From: Gambelia wislizenii
Taxonomy: Eukaryota > Chordata > Lepidosauria > Squamata > Crotaphytidae
Assembly (NCBI GenBank): GCA_030847615.1
Contig: JAUMIR010000001.1
Span: 262,073,187-262,137,186 of the forward strand
Reading direction: 5' to 3'
Length of the DNA stretch: 64,000 bases
The stretch's first letter is position 1, and every line of letters begins with the position of its first letter. Below the pieces are notes generated by a model that was given only the letters and a program-made list of their open reading frames with translations, did no database searches and had not been told where the DNA came from. Position numbers and translations under genes: made by a program. Below are positions 54,781 to 64,000 of the stretch, in pieces.

Positions 54781-55282
54781 TGGAAGAGGGGGCCTGTCAA
54801 TCTATCATAAACTGCATCAGGGAAGAATTTGGGGCTTTTCTCACTTTTTAAAAAGCTTCATAACGGATGTGAATGCTAGATGGTTAAGATAGTTGCATTC
54901 ACATCACTGTGTCAAGGCAGCACAAGCTGATTAACTGGATGAGCATGTAGGGCAGAGCTTGCCGCCATGTTGGATTTTTGGCTAAGTGAGAGATTGGTAA
55001 GGTGATAAAACAGCAATCTTTTCCTCTCTTTTCTTCTTCTTTTTCTTTTGTCAATATGAAGTATTGCTTATGCACACCATGGTAAATGTGTTTTTTTTAA
55101 AAAAAACTGATGGCGGCAGATTCAAAAATATGAGTAATTCACTTACGGCCACCATCTTGGCTAGGGGCTATGTGAAGTTTAGGGAGGCTGTAAAACCATT
55201 AAGACAGGTCACAGAGTTGCGAATTGCTGTTTCTTCAGAGCAATCCATTTCCCCCCCTCATATAGATGAGCCCTCCAAGACC
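54781..55282. mobile_element. DNA transposon family C, copy 1
   Basis: Matches 62510-62910 in order: GCACAAGCTGATT, GCTTGCCGCCATGTTGG, TTTTTTTAAAAAAAA, then CATTTCCCCCCCTC and TAGATGAGCCCTC. Left GAGGGGGCCTGTCAATCTAT and right (complement) GAGGGCTCATCTATATG look like inverted ends. No transposase. Confidence 0.45.
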
Positions 55283-55490
55283 CTTTAAGACCCTTTAATG
55301 CACTACTTCATCACGAAAGTCTGAGGGCTTTTCCTACAGAGCTTAGGGCCCAAGCTGATCTATAGCAAATCAAACACCATTTCATATATTTGGGATGCAA
55401 GGCAATTAGGGCTTTCCTTGTTAAAATCAGCAACCTAAAATTGAACTTGGAAGCTACTTTGGCAGCTCCTTTAAGGACTAGAATGATACA

Positions 55491-56306
55491 ATGTTAGCAT
55501 ACCCTACTACCCCTCCTGTGAGGTTTCATAACTGCACATACTGAACACATTTTGGGGTCACAGTGACTGGGGACATTTGGGGTCAAGCTGACTGGAGAAC
55601 AGTCATGATGACCTGAGACATATCCAGAATCATGTAAGCCCAGATAGGATTATGTGGAAACCCCAGTCACTAAGGGGTCTAAACTAATCCTTTCAATCAT
55701 GCAATCAGTGACCATCCTTCACCCATACCCTGAGGAAATCTTTCCTATGCCACCTACCTGTGGTATAAGAGGTTATACATTAAGAGGTTGTCACAAATCC
55801 CATCAATGTTTGGAGATAAGGCAATCATCCCATTTTGGTCCCTTTTGTCCTCCCTGTGTGAAAGCCATTCGGGCTTTGTTCTCACTAATGCACCCCTCCA
55901 GGGTATGAAATAGGGTATAAATATCCTAGCTCCAACCCTAACCATGTGTATCACAGACCAGACCCACCATTCTGTGTGTCACAGCCAGTGTACCATGGAA
56001 GGGCCACACTATCCTTTTTCTTGACAGACTGGATTCTCATGTGTCACTCTCAGACTCTGTCTGTGTCCCTCCTCTGCACAGACCTCTTTCTCTGAGACTG
56101 GTAACTATCATCCTTCCACCTCGACATCTCTTTATCCAACCCTTTACCCTTTCTCTACAATATCCTTGTAAGGTTCTTAAGAATGCATGTTCTTGTATGA
56201 TAGTTTATCTCTTGTGTTAATTCAAATAAAATACTTTGTTTAACTTTAACTGAAGTGCTCTCTCCAGTTAGTACTGTTATACATAGATGAAATGATCCTC
56301 CTCTCA
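55491..56306 (+). mobile_element. LTR-like unit, copy 2
   Basis: Starts TGTTAGCATACCC and ends near CTCCTCTCACA, about 816 bp. TATAAATA at 55915-55922 and AATAAAATA at 56225-56233 are placed as in an LTR, with TATA before polyA. It is a solo copy in an L2. A target duplication is not clear. Confidence 0.6.
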
Positions 56307-56630
56307 CAGGTCTCCTTTTTGTGCTATATTTCCTCCAAAGCTCAAGGAGACACTCTTAGGGTAACAACAGGTCCTACCTGTAAGCATCTGGCTGCTGCAT
56401 TCTGTACATGTTGCAGCCTTTAAATAGTATTCATGGGCAGCCACACATCTCCCACATTACACTGATCCAATCTGTAAGTTACAAGAATATGAATTGCTGT
56501 GGCCAAGCTATCTCTATCCTGGAAGTGAACCAGCTAAAGTTGGAAACCAATTGAAACACACCTAACCAATGAGGTCAACTTGGCTTCAAGTGACAATGAA
56601 GCATTAAGGAGTACTCTCAAGCTACTCTTG

Positions 56631-57539
56631 GGGCTGGTTTACATGACAGATTTATTGCTGCAACTTGCGCTTTAATTCTTTTCTGCAGCTGTGCCAGTCA
56701 GTTTTTTTTTTTCTAATTATGACGCTTTTTTGTTCAGACTTGAAAAAATATGGGGGGCGTGGCCTCCCAAGCAGAGGCAGGCTTTATGGGGAAGGGCATA
56801 GACCTTCCTTTGAAGCCCTGCATTTTCGAGCTAAAGAAAGACTCACAGACTGCCAAAATAGCAAGGGGAAAGATCAAAGAAGTGGCTCTGGCTCTCTCTC
56901 TCTCTCTAAATCTGCCTGTAAATGAACTCAGTCACTGCCCGTAGCAGAGGGACAGCTATCTCTCTGCTGAAAGACTTTGCTGCCATGCCAAGGATCCTAA
57001 GGTGAACCTATCACAAGTTTTTTAGCACGATTTGTTTAGTCAGGGTTCACAGACTTGCAAAATAGCAGAGGAGTTTTGACTCTCCCTCCCTGGTCCCCCT
57101 CTCTCTCCCTCACTTGCTCTCTCTCTCTCTCTCGCTCTCTCTCCCTCCCCCAAGCAGAGCTGACAGATGGGAACTTTATGACTGAAAGGTCTTGGGAATC
57201 CTTTTTCTTGGCAGACTTGCAAAATAGCAGAGAGAATTTTTCAAAGTTTCCTGAACACTACTGAACTCAGTCCCCCTCTTTTAAGCCCGCCCCTTGCATC
57301 AGAGCAACCAATCACAATGTAGATCTGCTGCAACCCTTAACGGAATGGTAGTTTACACTGCCAATAAAACGCTACATTGCAAATATACCTGCAAAAGTAG
57401 TGACATCCCTTGCCACGATATATTTGGGTGTTTTACCTTCCCCCCTTCTGAATGAGTCAATGCTGTGCTGCGATCCGTGTGAACTATGAGCTATCTTAGC
57501 AGTATATTTAGAGGAATATTTGCCCATGTAAATGACCCC
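56631..57539. mobile_element. DNA transposon with 3-bp TSD (Harbinger-like), in L2
   Basis: Ends GGGCTGGTTTACATGAC and (complement) GGGGTCATTTACATGGGC, flanked by TTG at 56628-56630 and 57540-57542. (CT)n tracts are at 56893-56910 and 57114-57152. The short frames inside have no transposase motif. Confidence 0.6.
57114..57152 (+). repeat. (CT)n microsatellite
   Basis: CT-rich run with a few C insertions and one CG. Confidence 0.9.
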
Positions 57540-57900
57540 TTGGTTACAGATTAAGGACTACCCTGAAGCTACATACCTTTCTTTCTTCAGTGCAGAAAAA
57601 AAATGCAGAGTGGGTAATTTTATTACCTTCTGGCCCTGAAAGTTTGTAATGCACAGTGTCCACATTTTTGTCTAGGTTTATCACCAATTATTGAACCACA
57701 CCCATCCAACAATAGCCTAAAGATAGGAACTGAAGTACTCTCCTCATTCCATGGAACAGAAAGACTTCAGCATCAGTAACATCTCCCAACAGCTTTGTAC
57801 TCTTTTTCACCAGCTTGTATATCTAATCAGAGTTAGTAGGCTGGCAGCTGTCACTTCTTCAGGGTAGCCAGAGTCACTTCAAATGGCTTTCAAATAGAAG

Positions 57901-59065
57901 AAATACTGAAGGTAATAAATTGGGCCTCGTACAAGTTGCAAACCACCAAGCGAATAAAGCTCAACAACCATGTCAACAGTGGTGAGATACCATATATGAA
58001 AGTTCCCCTTAGAGTATTGGGATCATAGGCTGTCCAGCAAAGCAAAATCTGAGAGCAGAGTCCCATGCAAAGTCTGAACTAAGATATGCATGCACCTTGT
58101 AGGGCAGGAGAAAGGAAAGGAGTTGTTATATGAGGGTTATTCTAAGGACAAGGGCCAGCATGGAAGCTGTGTCAACCTCTTCGTTGAGTGAAAAGTTCAC
58201 CTGCAAAAGGCAGTAGTGAGAGCACAGTTAATGAATATTGCTTTGAGACCCGCAACTTGCAATCAAATTATGTGGCAAGCAACCTGTCCAACATGAATCT
58301 GGCAGATGCAAAGAGAATGAAGCAAATGAACTAGGGAATTGTGTTTATATCACCTATAAAGCAGTGATTACCTATGTTCATAGGGCACCCAAAGTGTTAT
58401 ATTCATACCATATGCTGCTTCCTATATTTCTTCTGCTGGAAAAAAACATTTTGAATAGTAAAACCTTGGAGAAAATTTGAAATGCAGCCTAAGCCAATTG
58501 TTTTTCTGCCATGAGCGCAGTGTGGAGAAAATGCTTATACTCACTCAAAGATAGGATGCTTTTGCTTGTTTACACACATAGGGATTTTCTTCTAGAGGAG
58601 TAGTTATGTTTTATGGCCACATAATTATTTTTAAAATTAAAAATGCTCATAAAATAAACAGAGACAGACAAACACACAGAGTATTTAGACACCTTTCCAA
58701 CCAATCCACAGCCACTGAAATTTCTAACCTCCAGCACAAGACTGAGAGGGGTGGAAGTTTTTTCCTTCAAAAATCCAGCAATTTGTGCAATAATTCTCTG
58801 CATAAAATTAGTCTCTTTTCTCTTTGTAATGGCATGTGCACACATATACATACACAGAGGAATCACAAAAGGAATTATGGATCAATGATACCACCAACCC
58901 ATTCAATACTTCTCATGTTTAAAAATCTATGCAGCAAACTGTGATAACTTAATTATGTCATTCACACAATTTGTGCAAAAAATGTTCTTGCAAAGGTGAA
59001 TACTTTCTCAAGTTAAGAAGAAAATCTCTCATCACAAATGAGGAAATTTCTCTCCAGTTTTCTGT
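57901..59065. other. Unassigned DNA, no gene seen
   Basis: No motif recognised. Confidence 0.45.
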
Positions 59066-59319
59066 ATAGTCAGACCCCCATATCCACAAAACCAATATAC
59101 AGCTGTGGAACACAAAATAGGGACACATACCATAGAGCTGTGCTGGAAGATACCTAGAGAGACATCCTCTCTAGGCATCTTCTAGGTCTTTCAATGAAAC
59201 TTTATGGTATGTTTTTACTGGAAGTCCTTTATTTTAAAAGGGTTCTCTGTTATCCATGGTTTCTGGTATCTGTGGTAAGTCTGCAAACTGAACCTCTGCA
59301 GATACAGGGGTCCAACAGT
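59066..59319. mobile_element. pogo/Tigger-like MITE
   Basis: Left ATAGTCAGACCCCCATATCC and right (complement) ACTGTTGGACCCCTGTATC are inverted. Inner TTATCCATGG and GGTATCTG sequences agree with Tigger MITEs. TA is not clear at the right end. Confidence 0.5.
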
Positions 59320-59444
59320 GCTTCCATCTGAGAAGGATTTACCTTAATGTGCATCCTCATTCAAAGCTGACTTTATTCTGAGCCCTAAAAGCTAATCTAA
59401 ACACATAGGTTTTGGACTTTGACTTGGCCTTTGGGATAAGAGTA

Positions 59445-59959
59445 CAGTCCTCCCTTCAAATGTGCAGGGGTTACGGGCAGAGGACCCCTGTGAAATTGAA
59501 AAAAACACACACCAAATAATGGCAGTGGGGCCTGGAAAGCCTCCCCACCACCTGCCCATTCCCCCCTTCCCTTCCAAAGTGGTGGGAAGGCTAGGCAAGC
59601 CTCCCTGCTGCCCACCTGATTCCCCACCCCTTCCAAAGCAATGGGGAGGCTAGGCACACTGGCAAGCCTCCCTACCTCCCACCCATTCCCCCTCCCCTTC
59701 CAAACTGTTGGGGAGGCTCGGAAGCTGGCAAGCCCCCGATCACTCTCCCATTTCCCCCTGCTCCTTCTAAAGCATTGGCTTTTCCCCTGACAGGGAAGGA
59801 AAGCCGACCAAGCTTGCAGCACTCACAGTGGGGTTGGTTGTCTTTCCTTCCCTGTGGGGGGAAAAGCCAAAAACTGTTTACCCCCCGCCTCGTTGCCTTG
59901 CAAATCTGTGAATTCACAAAACCACAAATTAGAAAGCAGTGAATTGGAAGGGATGACTA
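59445..59959. mobile_element. pogo/Tigger-like element, short relative of the 17.9-kb foldback
   Basis: Left CAGTCCTCCCTTCAAATGTG, then GGGGTTACGGGCAGAGGACC; the 17.9-kb element has CAGTTGTCCCTTCCCATTCG, then GGGGTTAGAAGCAGAGCACC. The right end is AATTGGAAGGGATGACTA. Flanked by TA (59443-59444, 59960-59961). Four or five imperfect tandem units (GGGAGGCTAGGCAAGCC type) fill 59545-59750. Confidence 0.7.
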
Positions 59960-59979
59960 TAATTCTTCACTAATTTGTT

Positions 59980-60205
59980 TGTTGAAATAAGCAATGAACA
60001 ATTTTTGCAAATACTTTCCTGCTGCATGAAAGTTTTTGAAAACCACATAGTTTTTGAAGCTCATATACAATTTGGATATTATTTTGCACAAAATTTCTAC
60101 AGAAAACATTTTCTGTGAAGGAAACAGCATTTGCCATGCAGAAAAGGAGTTTTAAAGTGCTGTTTTCTGCAGATAAAATGCCATTTTCTGTGCAAAACAA
60201 CTACG
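59980..60205. repeat. Palindrome-unit repeat, copy 2
   Basis: Several CATTTTCTGTGAAGG, CATGCAGAAAAGG and CTGTTTTCTGCAG units. Confidence 0.6.
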
Positions 60206-60224
60206 TGAAAGACCGTATCTCCCT

Positions 60225-60640
60225 GTGTGAACCTGCCAGAGTTCTGAGTTCCACAGAGGGAGGCTTTCTCTCTGTCCTGTCACCATCACAAGCTCACTTG
60301 GTGAGGACATGAGAGAGAGCCTTCTCAGTGGCTGCCCCTACCTTCTTGAATATTCTTCCATGGGAGGCTAGGCTGGCCCTCCCCATACATTCCTTTCACC
60401 AGCTGGCAAAGATGTGTTTATTTAAGCAGGCATTTAATATATAATCTATAAGCAGGGGGATTGCTTTTTAATGGATGTTTTATTTACCTTCTAATTCTTT
60501 GTTAAAATGATTTTTAAATGTTTTTATCTGTGATTTTAACTATTTTAAATTTTATTAAAATTGTTTTAATTGAAGATTCTTGGAAGCCACCTTGGGTCCC
60601 ACTTTGGGAGAAAAGCGGCACATAAATTACATAAATAATT
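60225..60640 (+). mobile_element. L2 LINE 3' end, plus strand
   Basis: GAGAGCCTTCTCAGTGGCTGCC, then TTCACCAGCTGGCAAAGATG and the tail GGAAGCCACCTTGGGTCCCA, GAGAAAAGCGGCACATAAA are the L2 3' coding end and UTR. Stops are present. Confidence 0.65.
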
Positions 60641-60904
60641 AAGAAAGTAAAATAATACATGCCAATTTTATGCAGAAATAAGTCCTGAAAGGTGAAGATT
60701 CTCTTCCGTCTAGGGTTTTTCTAATCAGTTTCTCGCCATTCAAAAATCTCAAATATTCTTTCCATTCCTACTTTGAGAAGTATCCCAAACAGTGTATTAC
60801 AGTGGAATCCTTATTTACCAAGATGGTAGAGGGAGAACTAAGGATGGAAAACAATATTAAAAAAAAAACACATTCAAACAATGGTTGAAAAACATGTAAT
60901 CCCC

Positions 60905-61235
60905 CCCCCCCTTAATTAGATTTCTTCTGTGTAAAATTTGCACATGGTAGAGAACAACATTTTCTGCTCAGAAAACAGTGTTTTCTCTGCAGGAATTAAC
61001 ATTACTTTGTTGAAATATTATTTTCCATGCAGAAAATGCTGTTTTCTTTGCAAAACCATCATGTGCAAATTTTGCACAGAACAAATCCCCAATTATAGCA
61101 TTCTTTATACAGAGAAAACAAGATTTTCTGTGCAGGAATTAATATTTCTATGTTCAAATACTATTTTCCACACAGAAAATGCTGCCACATGTGAATTTTG
61201 TGTGGAATAAGTCCTGAATTGTGAATAGCCTTCAA
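60905..61235. repeat. Palindrome-unit repeat, copy 3, with internal tandem duplication
   Basis: 60980-61042 and 61123-61184 are near copies 143 bp apart, both with TGCAGGAATTAA, a TATTATTTTCC-type stretch and CAGAAAATGCTG. Units such as TTTTCTGCTCAGAAAA are short palindromes. Confidence 0.65.
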
Positions 61236-61436
61236 AAACCACTGCATGGTTTTTGAAGACTTTCTTATGGTTGGAAGAAAAATTGCTGAAATTTCTCATT
61301 GCTACCTTCCAGAAGAAACTTAGTGAAAAACTACATTCCTAGGGAGAATTGAGATGATGGCTAGGCCATCTGGAGCTGTGTTACTCAGCACCCATCAAAA
61401 TGGTGAAAATACCCCTCATGGGATTCACTGGGAATC
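61236..61436. other. Short unassigned stretch
   Basis: Nothing recognised; ends at the sharp 5' breakpoint of NLR-A copy 3. Confidence 0.4.
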
Positions 61437-62383
61437 CCCTTGTTGCCCACACAGAAGCAGCTCTGCAGCGCCTAACGTCCTGCTTTGCAACAGCTGCAGA
61501 GCTGTTTGGGCTGGAAGTCAACCTGAAGAAAACAGAAGTTCTTTACCAGCCTGCACCACAGGACGAACACCACCATCCCCACATTGCCGTCGGCAAATCT
61601 GTGCTCAAGTCCGTTCAGCAGTTCACCTACCTGGGAAGCATCATCTCCTCAGATGCCAAGATTGACAAAGAGATCGATCACAGATTAGCAAAGGCATATA
61701 GTGCATTTGGAAGACTTCACAAATGAGTCTGGAGCAATAAACACCTGAGGCAAAGCACAAAAATCAGTGTGTATAGAGCCATCGTACTGTCTATCCTCCT
61801 TTATGGATCTGAAACATGGGTCACCTATCGCCACCACCTACGACTCCTCGAGCGCTTTCATCAGCGCTGTCTACACACAATCCTAAATATACACTGGACT
61901 GACTATGTGACGAATGTTGCTGTCCTTGAGCAAGCAGGGATCACCAGCATTGAGGCCATGATATTGAGAACACAACTGCACTGGGCAGGGCACATTTCTA
62001 GGACGGAGGACCATCACCTCCCAAAAATACTACTCTACGGTGAACTCGCCACGGGTCAGCGTAAGAAGGGTGCTCCAAAAAAGTGATACAAAGACTCCCT
62101 GAAACAACATCTCAGGCTCGGCCAAATTGATCACCAACAGTGGTCCGCCCTGGCCTCACATCGGGAGGCATGGAGACGCACTATCCACAATGTTGCAGCC
62201 TTATTTGAGAACTCACGACGAACAAGTCTTGAAGAGAAACGACAACGCAGAAAGAATCACAACCCAAAAACATCACCCAAGGAGACCTTCTGCTGTGCTT
62301 TTTGCAACCGGACTTGTTTATCTCGGATTGGCCTTTTTAGTCATCAGCACGCTTGCAGAAAGCACGGAATGAGTCCTTCCTGA
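61437..62383 (+). pseudogene. NLR-A RT C-terminal region, copy 3, two TGA stops
   Basis: One frame runs the whole length with only two stops, TGA at 61724-61726 and TGA at 62084-62086. In order: [136 protein letters not shown], then after the second stop YKDSLKQHLRLGQIDHQQW, EAWRRTIHNVAALFE and CCAFCNRTCLSRIGLFSHQ. The last block has a C-x2-C then H-x3-C spacing. The family stop is 62381-62383. This lies C-terminal to the RT palm and has no activity alone. The clade is not settled (RTE- or Vingi-like). Confidence 0.8.
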
Positions 62384-62432
62384 ATCTTCGTTTGCGAAGA
62401 AAAGCCAGAGAGAGAGAGAAAGAGAGAGAAAC
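61437..62432 (+). mobile_element. NLR-A non-LTR retrotransposon, copy 3
   Basis: 5'-truncated just after the RT FADD box (copy 2 has FADDAALVAH, this one starts at VAH). It runs through the C-terminus, the 3' hairpin at 62386-62399 and a (GA)n tail at 62409-62432. Confidence 0.85.
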
Positions 62433-62509
62433 AGGATCCAGCACCAATCAGTGGTATTCAGAAGGAGAGGGGCACAAAATGGCAAAAACAATGGGGTAAA
62501 AGCCTTCAC
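62433..62509. other. Spacer
   Basis: Nothing recognised. Confidence 0.4.
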
Positions 62510-62910
62510 AGATTTCCCTGTACTTTATCACAAACTGTGAGGCTGGTGCACCTTTTTGCTCTTTTGGACTATTGAAAAATTAAAAGAAAATGTGAAGAGA
62601 AGCACAAAGCTGATTCACCGGACAAGAGTGGGGGTGGGGCTTGCTAGGAGGGCAAATGCCCGCTTCCGACATGTTGGATTTTCACCTTAGTGATATCTCA
62701 CTAAGGAGGAAAAAAAAGGATCAATATTTTCTGTTTTGCTTTGGAGAATCACTCTATTGTACCAGGACACCCTGGGAATATTTTTTTTTTTAAAAAAAAA
62801 CAGCTTGGCAGTGAAGAACTAGAAAAACTGTTTGGTCTGGTTGCTGATGCTGTGAGATGCCAATAGTATGAGGTATTTGAGATTTCCCCTCCCCTCGTGT
62901 AGATGGGCCC
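62510..62910. mobile_element. DNA transposon family C, copy 2
   Basis: Shares ordered blocks with 54781-55282. Right end (complement) GAGGGCCCATCTACACGAGG; the left end appears truncated. The T-run and A-run pair at 62779-62801 corresponds to the one at 55084-55099. Confidence 0.45.
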
Positions 62911-63384
62911 TCAATAGTGTCCTGACCTTGGCCTGATGTGCCATGATAGCCAGGTCAGGAGTGTCCCAAGCCATAAGATTTTGGAGTGGTCCCTCATAAT
63001 GAAAACCTTCCCCATCCACCATACATGCCAGGTTCAGTATGAGACAATATCTTTAATGTTAAGAGATCATGGAGAAGGAAGATGTAGCATAAATTTCCAC
63101 CAAATAAAATTATACAACATGTCCTTTATTGGTCCCAAACCTACTTTTTAGCTGGTACATCCCACCACTCAAAATGCCCATTTACTGGCTGATGGAGTCT
63201 GGCGGGGGGAGGGGGCAGGAATGTAGAAACAGCCAGCTGTTTTCCTATAGTTGGATGCCCAGCACTACTTATGAAAATTCTAGGCTGTGCAAGAGGGAAA
63301 TAGCTCCCCCCATACAAAAAAGAGAAATCTTTTGGAGCAATAGCACTTACATTCTATACCACTTTATATTGCTAAGCACTCTCT
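62911..63384. other. Unassigned DNA
   Basis: No gene. 63340-63384 (TAGCACTTACATTCTATACC) may be the tail of the SINE that follows on the minus strand. Confidence 0.4.
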
Positions 63385-63530
63385 ATGTGTTTGCTAGTTG
63401 CCCCAACAAGCTGGGTACTCATTTTACCGACCTACAGAAGGATGGAAGGCTGAGCCAACCTGGAGCCCTTGGGATCGAACTCATAATGTGATAGCTGCAG
63501 TACTGGCATTTAACCACTGTGCCACCAGGC
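63385..63530 (-). mobile_element. tRNA-derived SINE, minus strand
   Basis: Complement of the 13.36-kb SINE head: CTGGGTACTCATTTTACCGA, then GGGATCGAACTC (B-box complement), then GCATTTAACCACTGTGCCACC (A-box complement). The 3' tail differs from the 13.36-kb copy. Confidence 0.65.
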
Positions 63531-63610
63531 CAAACAACAAAAGCAAGTAGAGGGAAGAGTCAGTGGTCCAGAGAAATAGAAACTAAGGTTCTCACTTTTC
63601 CCCAGAGAAA

Positions 63611-63711
63611 GATTGGGATTGGGATTGGGATTGGGATTGGGATTGAGATTGAGATTGAGATTGAGATTGAGATTGAGATTGAGATTGAGATTGAGATTGA
63701 GATTGAGATTG
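63611..63711 (+). repeat. Hexanucleotide array (GGGATT)n then (GAGATT)n
   Basis: About five GGGATT units are followed without a break by about eleven GAGATT units. Frames across it encode alternating GI/EI dipeptides on the plus strand and NL/NP on the minus strand, an artefact of the array. Confidence 0.95.
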
Positions 63712-64000
63712 CTAGACCACAAACAATGCAGCTAGAGCAAACAAATCAAACTTACTGATTTGGATATACCATGTGTGGAGGGTGGGCAGGTGGGGGAGTA
63801 TAAGAACTTTCAAGGTTGGATTACTCCCTTTGCCTACTGCTCTGCTTGTTTTCAAAAACAGGGGCGGGGGAGTATTTGCATCAGCAGGGCTGCTTTAAGG
63901 GCCCTGCAGCACCTGCAGCCGCAGGCCCCCCCCCATCATTCTGGGGGAGGCATCATAACTCTCCTCCTGCAAATCTTTATTAGTAGTAATCTGAATATCC
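63712..64000. other. Unassigned DNA to the window end
   Basis: G- and C-rich runs at 63780-63800 and 63925-63935. No gene. Confidence 0.45.

Larger units (their letters stand above)
55400..57900 (-). mobile_element. Old L2 LINE, minus strand, interrupted twice
   Basis: 55400-55490 (complement of L2 3' coding end: AGCTCCTTTAAGGACTAG), 56307-56627 (CATCTGGCTGCTGCATTCTG, AAGGAGTACTCTCAAGCT) and 57543-57900 (GTCTAGGTTTATCACC, CAATTATTGAACCACACCC) follow the order of the 6.2-6.9 kb L2. The breaks are an LTR-like unit and a DNA transposon. The coding sense is decayed. Confidence 0.55.

Noticed and set aside
63510..63758. Dipeptide-repeat proteins (GI/EI and NL/NP)
   Set aside because: Trivial translation of the hexanucleotide array.
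1..64000. CRISPR arrays, bacterial operons, rRNA or free tRNA genes
   Set aside because: None seen. tRNA-like A/B boxes occur only within SINEs, and the direct repeats are transposon-derived.

Overview
The window looks like intergenic or intronic DNA from a squamate reptile, most likely a lizard. I found no host gene, no rRNA and no free-standing tRNA gene. The organism call rests on the mix of repeats: LINEs of the CR1, L2 and L1 types, a Sauria-type SINE with a BovB-like 3' tail, and many hAT-, pogo- and PIF/Harbinger-like MITEs. This is inference from repeat content, because no host gene gives a species signal. Family names come from recognising protein and terminal motifs, not from a database search.

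Layout. 1-1470: 3' end of a tyrosine-recombinase (Ngaro/PAT-type DIRS) retroelement with a B1-A2-B2 terminal structure. 1.95-2.77 kb: Harbinger-like DNA transposon with a foldback MITE inside it. 2.9-3.3 kb: C-terminus of a non-LTR element (called NLR-A here), with further copies at 14.04, 15.8-17.0 and 61.4-62.4 kb. 5.8-7.26 kb: minus-strand L2 with a broken RT. 7.26-7.79 kb: second Harbinger-like copy. 9-13 kb: hAT and pogo MITEs and SINE pieces. 13.36-14.67 kb: tRNA-type SINE with clear target-site duplications (TSDs), then a CR1 copy containing a short NLR-A insertion. 17.9-19.07 kb: GC-rich pogo-like foldback. 20.6-22.2 kb: LTR-like remnant. 22.4-25.45 kb: hAT-like element split by a 2.7-kb L1 whose 3' ORF2 is still open.

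26.7-27.1 kb: SINE. 28.88-29.46 kb: third Harbinger-like copy, with TTA target duplications. 30.1 kb, and again at 60-61.2 kb: repeats built from a short palindrome around TGCAGAAAA. 31.6-33.96 kb: L2 copy split by a 1.36-kb composite block and by a Sauria SINE. 35-42 kb: CR1, L2, L1 and another non-LTR fragment, with a perfect 41-bp inverted repeat at 37.96/38.62 kb. 42.8-44 kb: foldback element. 48.4-50.5 and 55.5-56.3 kb: two related LTR-like units; the first is split by a 1.23-kb DNA transposon flanked by CTG, and the second sits in an old L2. 52.2-52.6 kb: hAT transposase C-terminus remnant. 56.6-57.5 kb: another 3-bp-TSD DNA transposon. 59-60.6 kb: pogo-like MITEs and L2. 63.6 kb: hexanucleotide array.

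The elements do not work together as a pathway. The information is in their nesting order, which can be read because interrupted copies can be compared with uninterrupted copies elsewhere in the same window. Nothing here shows convincingly as a new functional system. The strongest items are the Ngaro-type terminus, the composite insertion in the 31.6-34 kb L2, the 41-bp inverted repeat, and the NLR-A family with its 3' hairpin.
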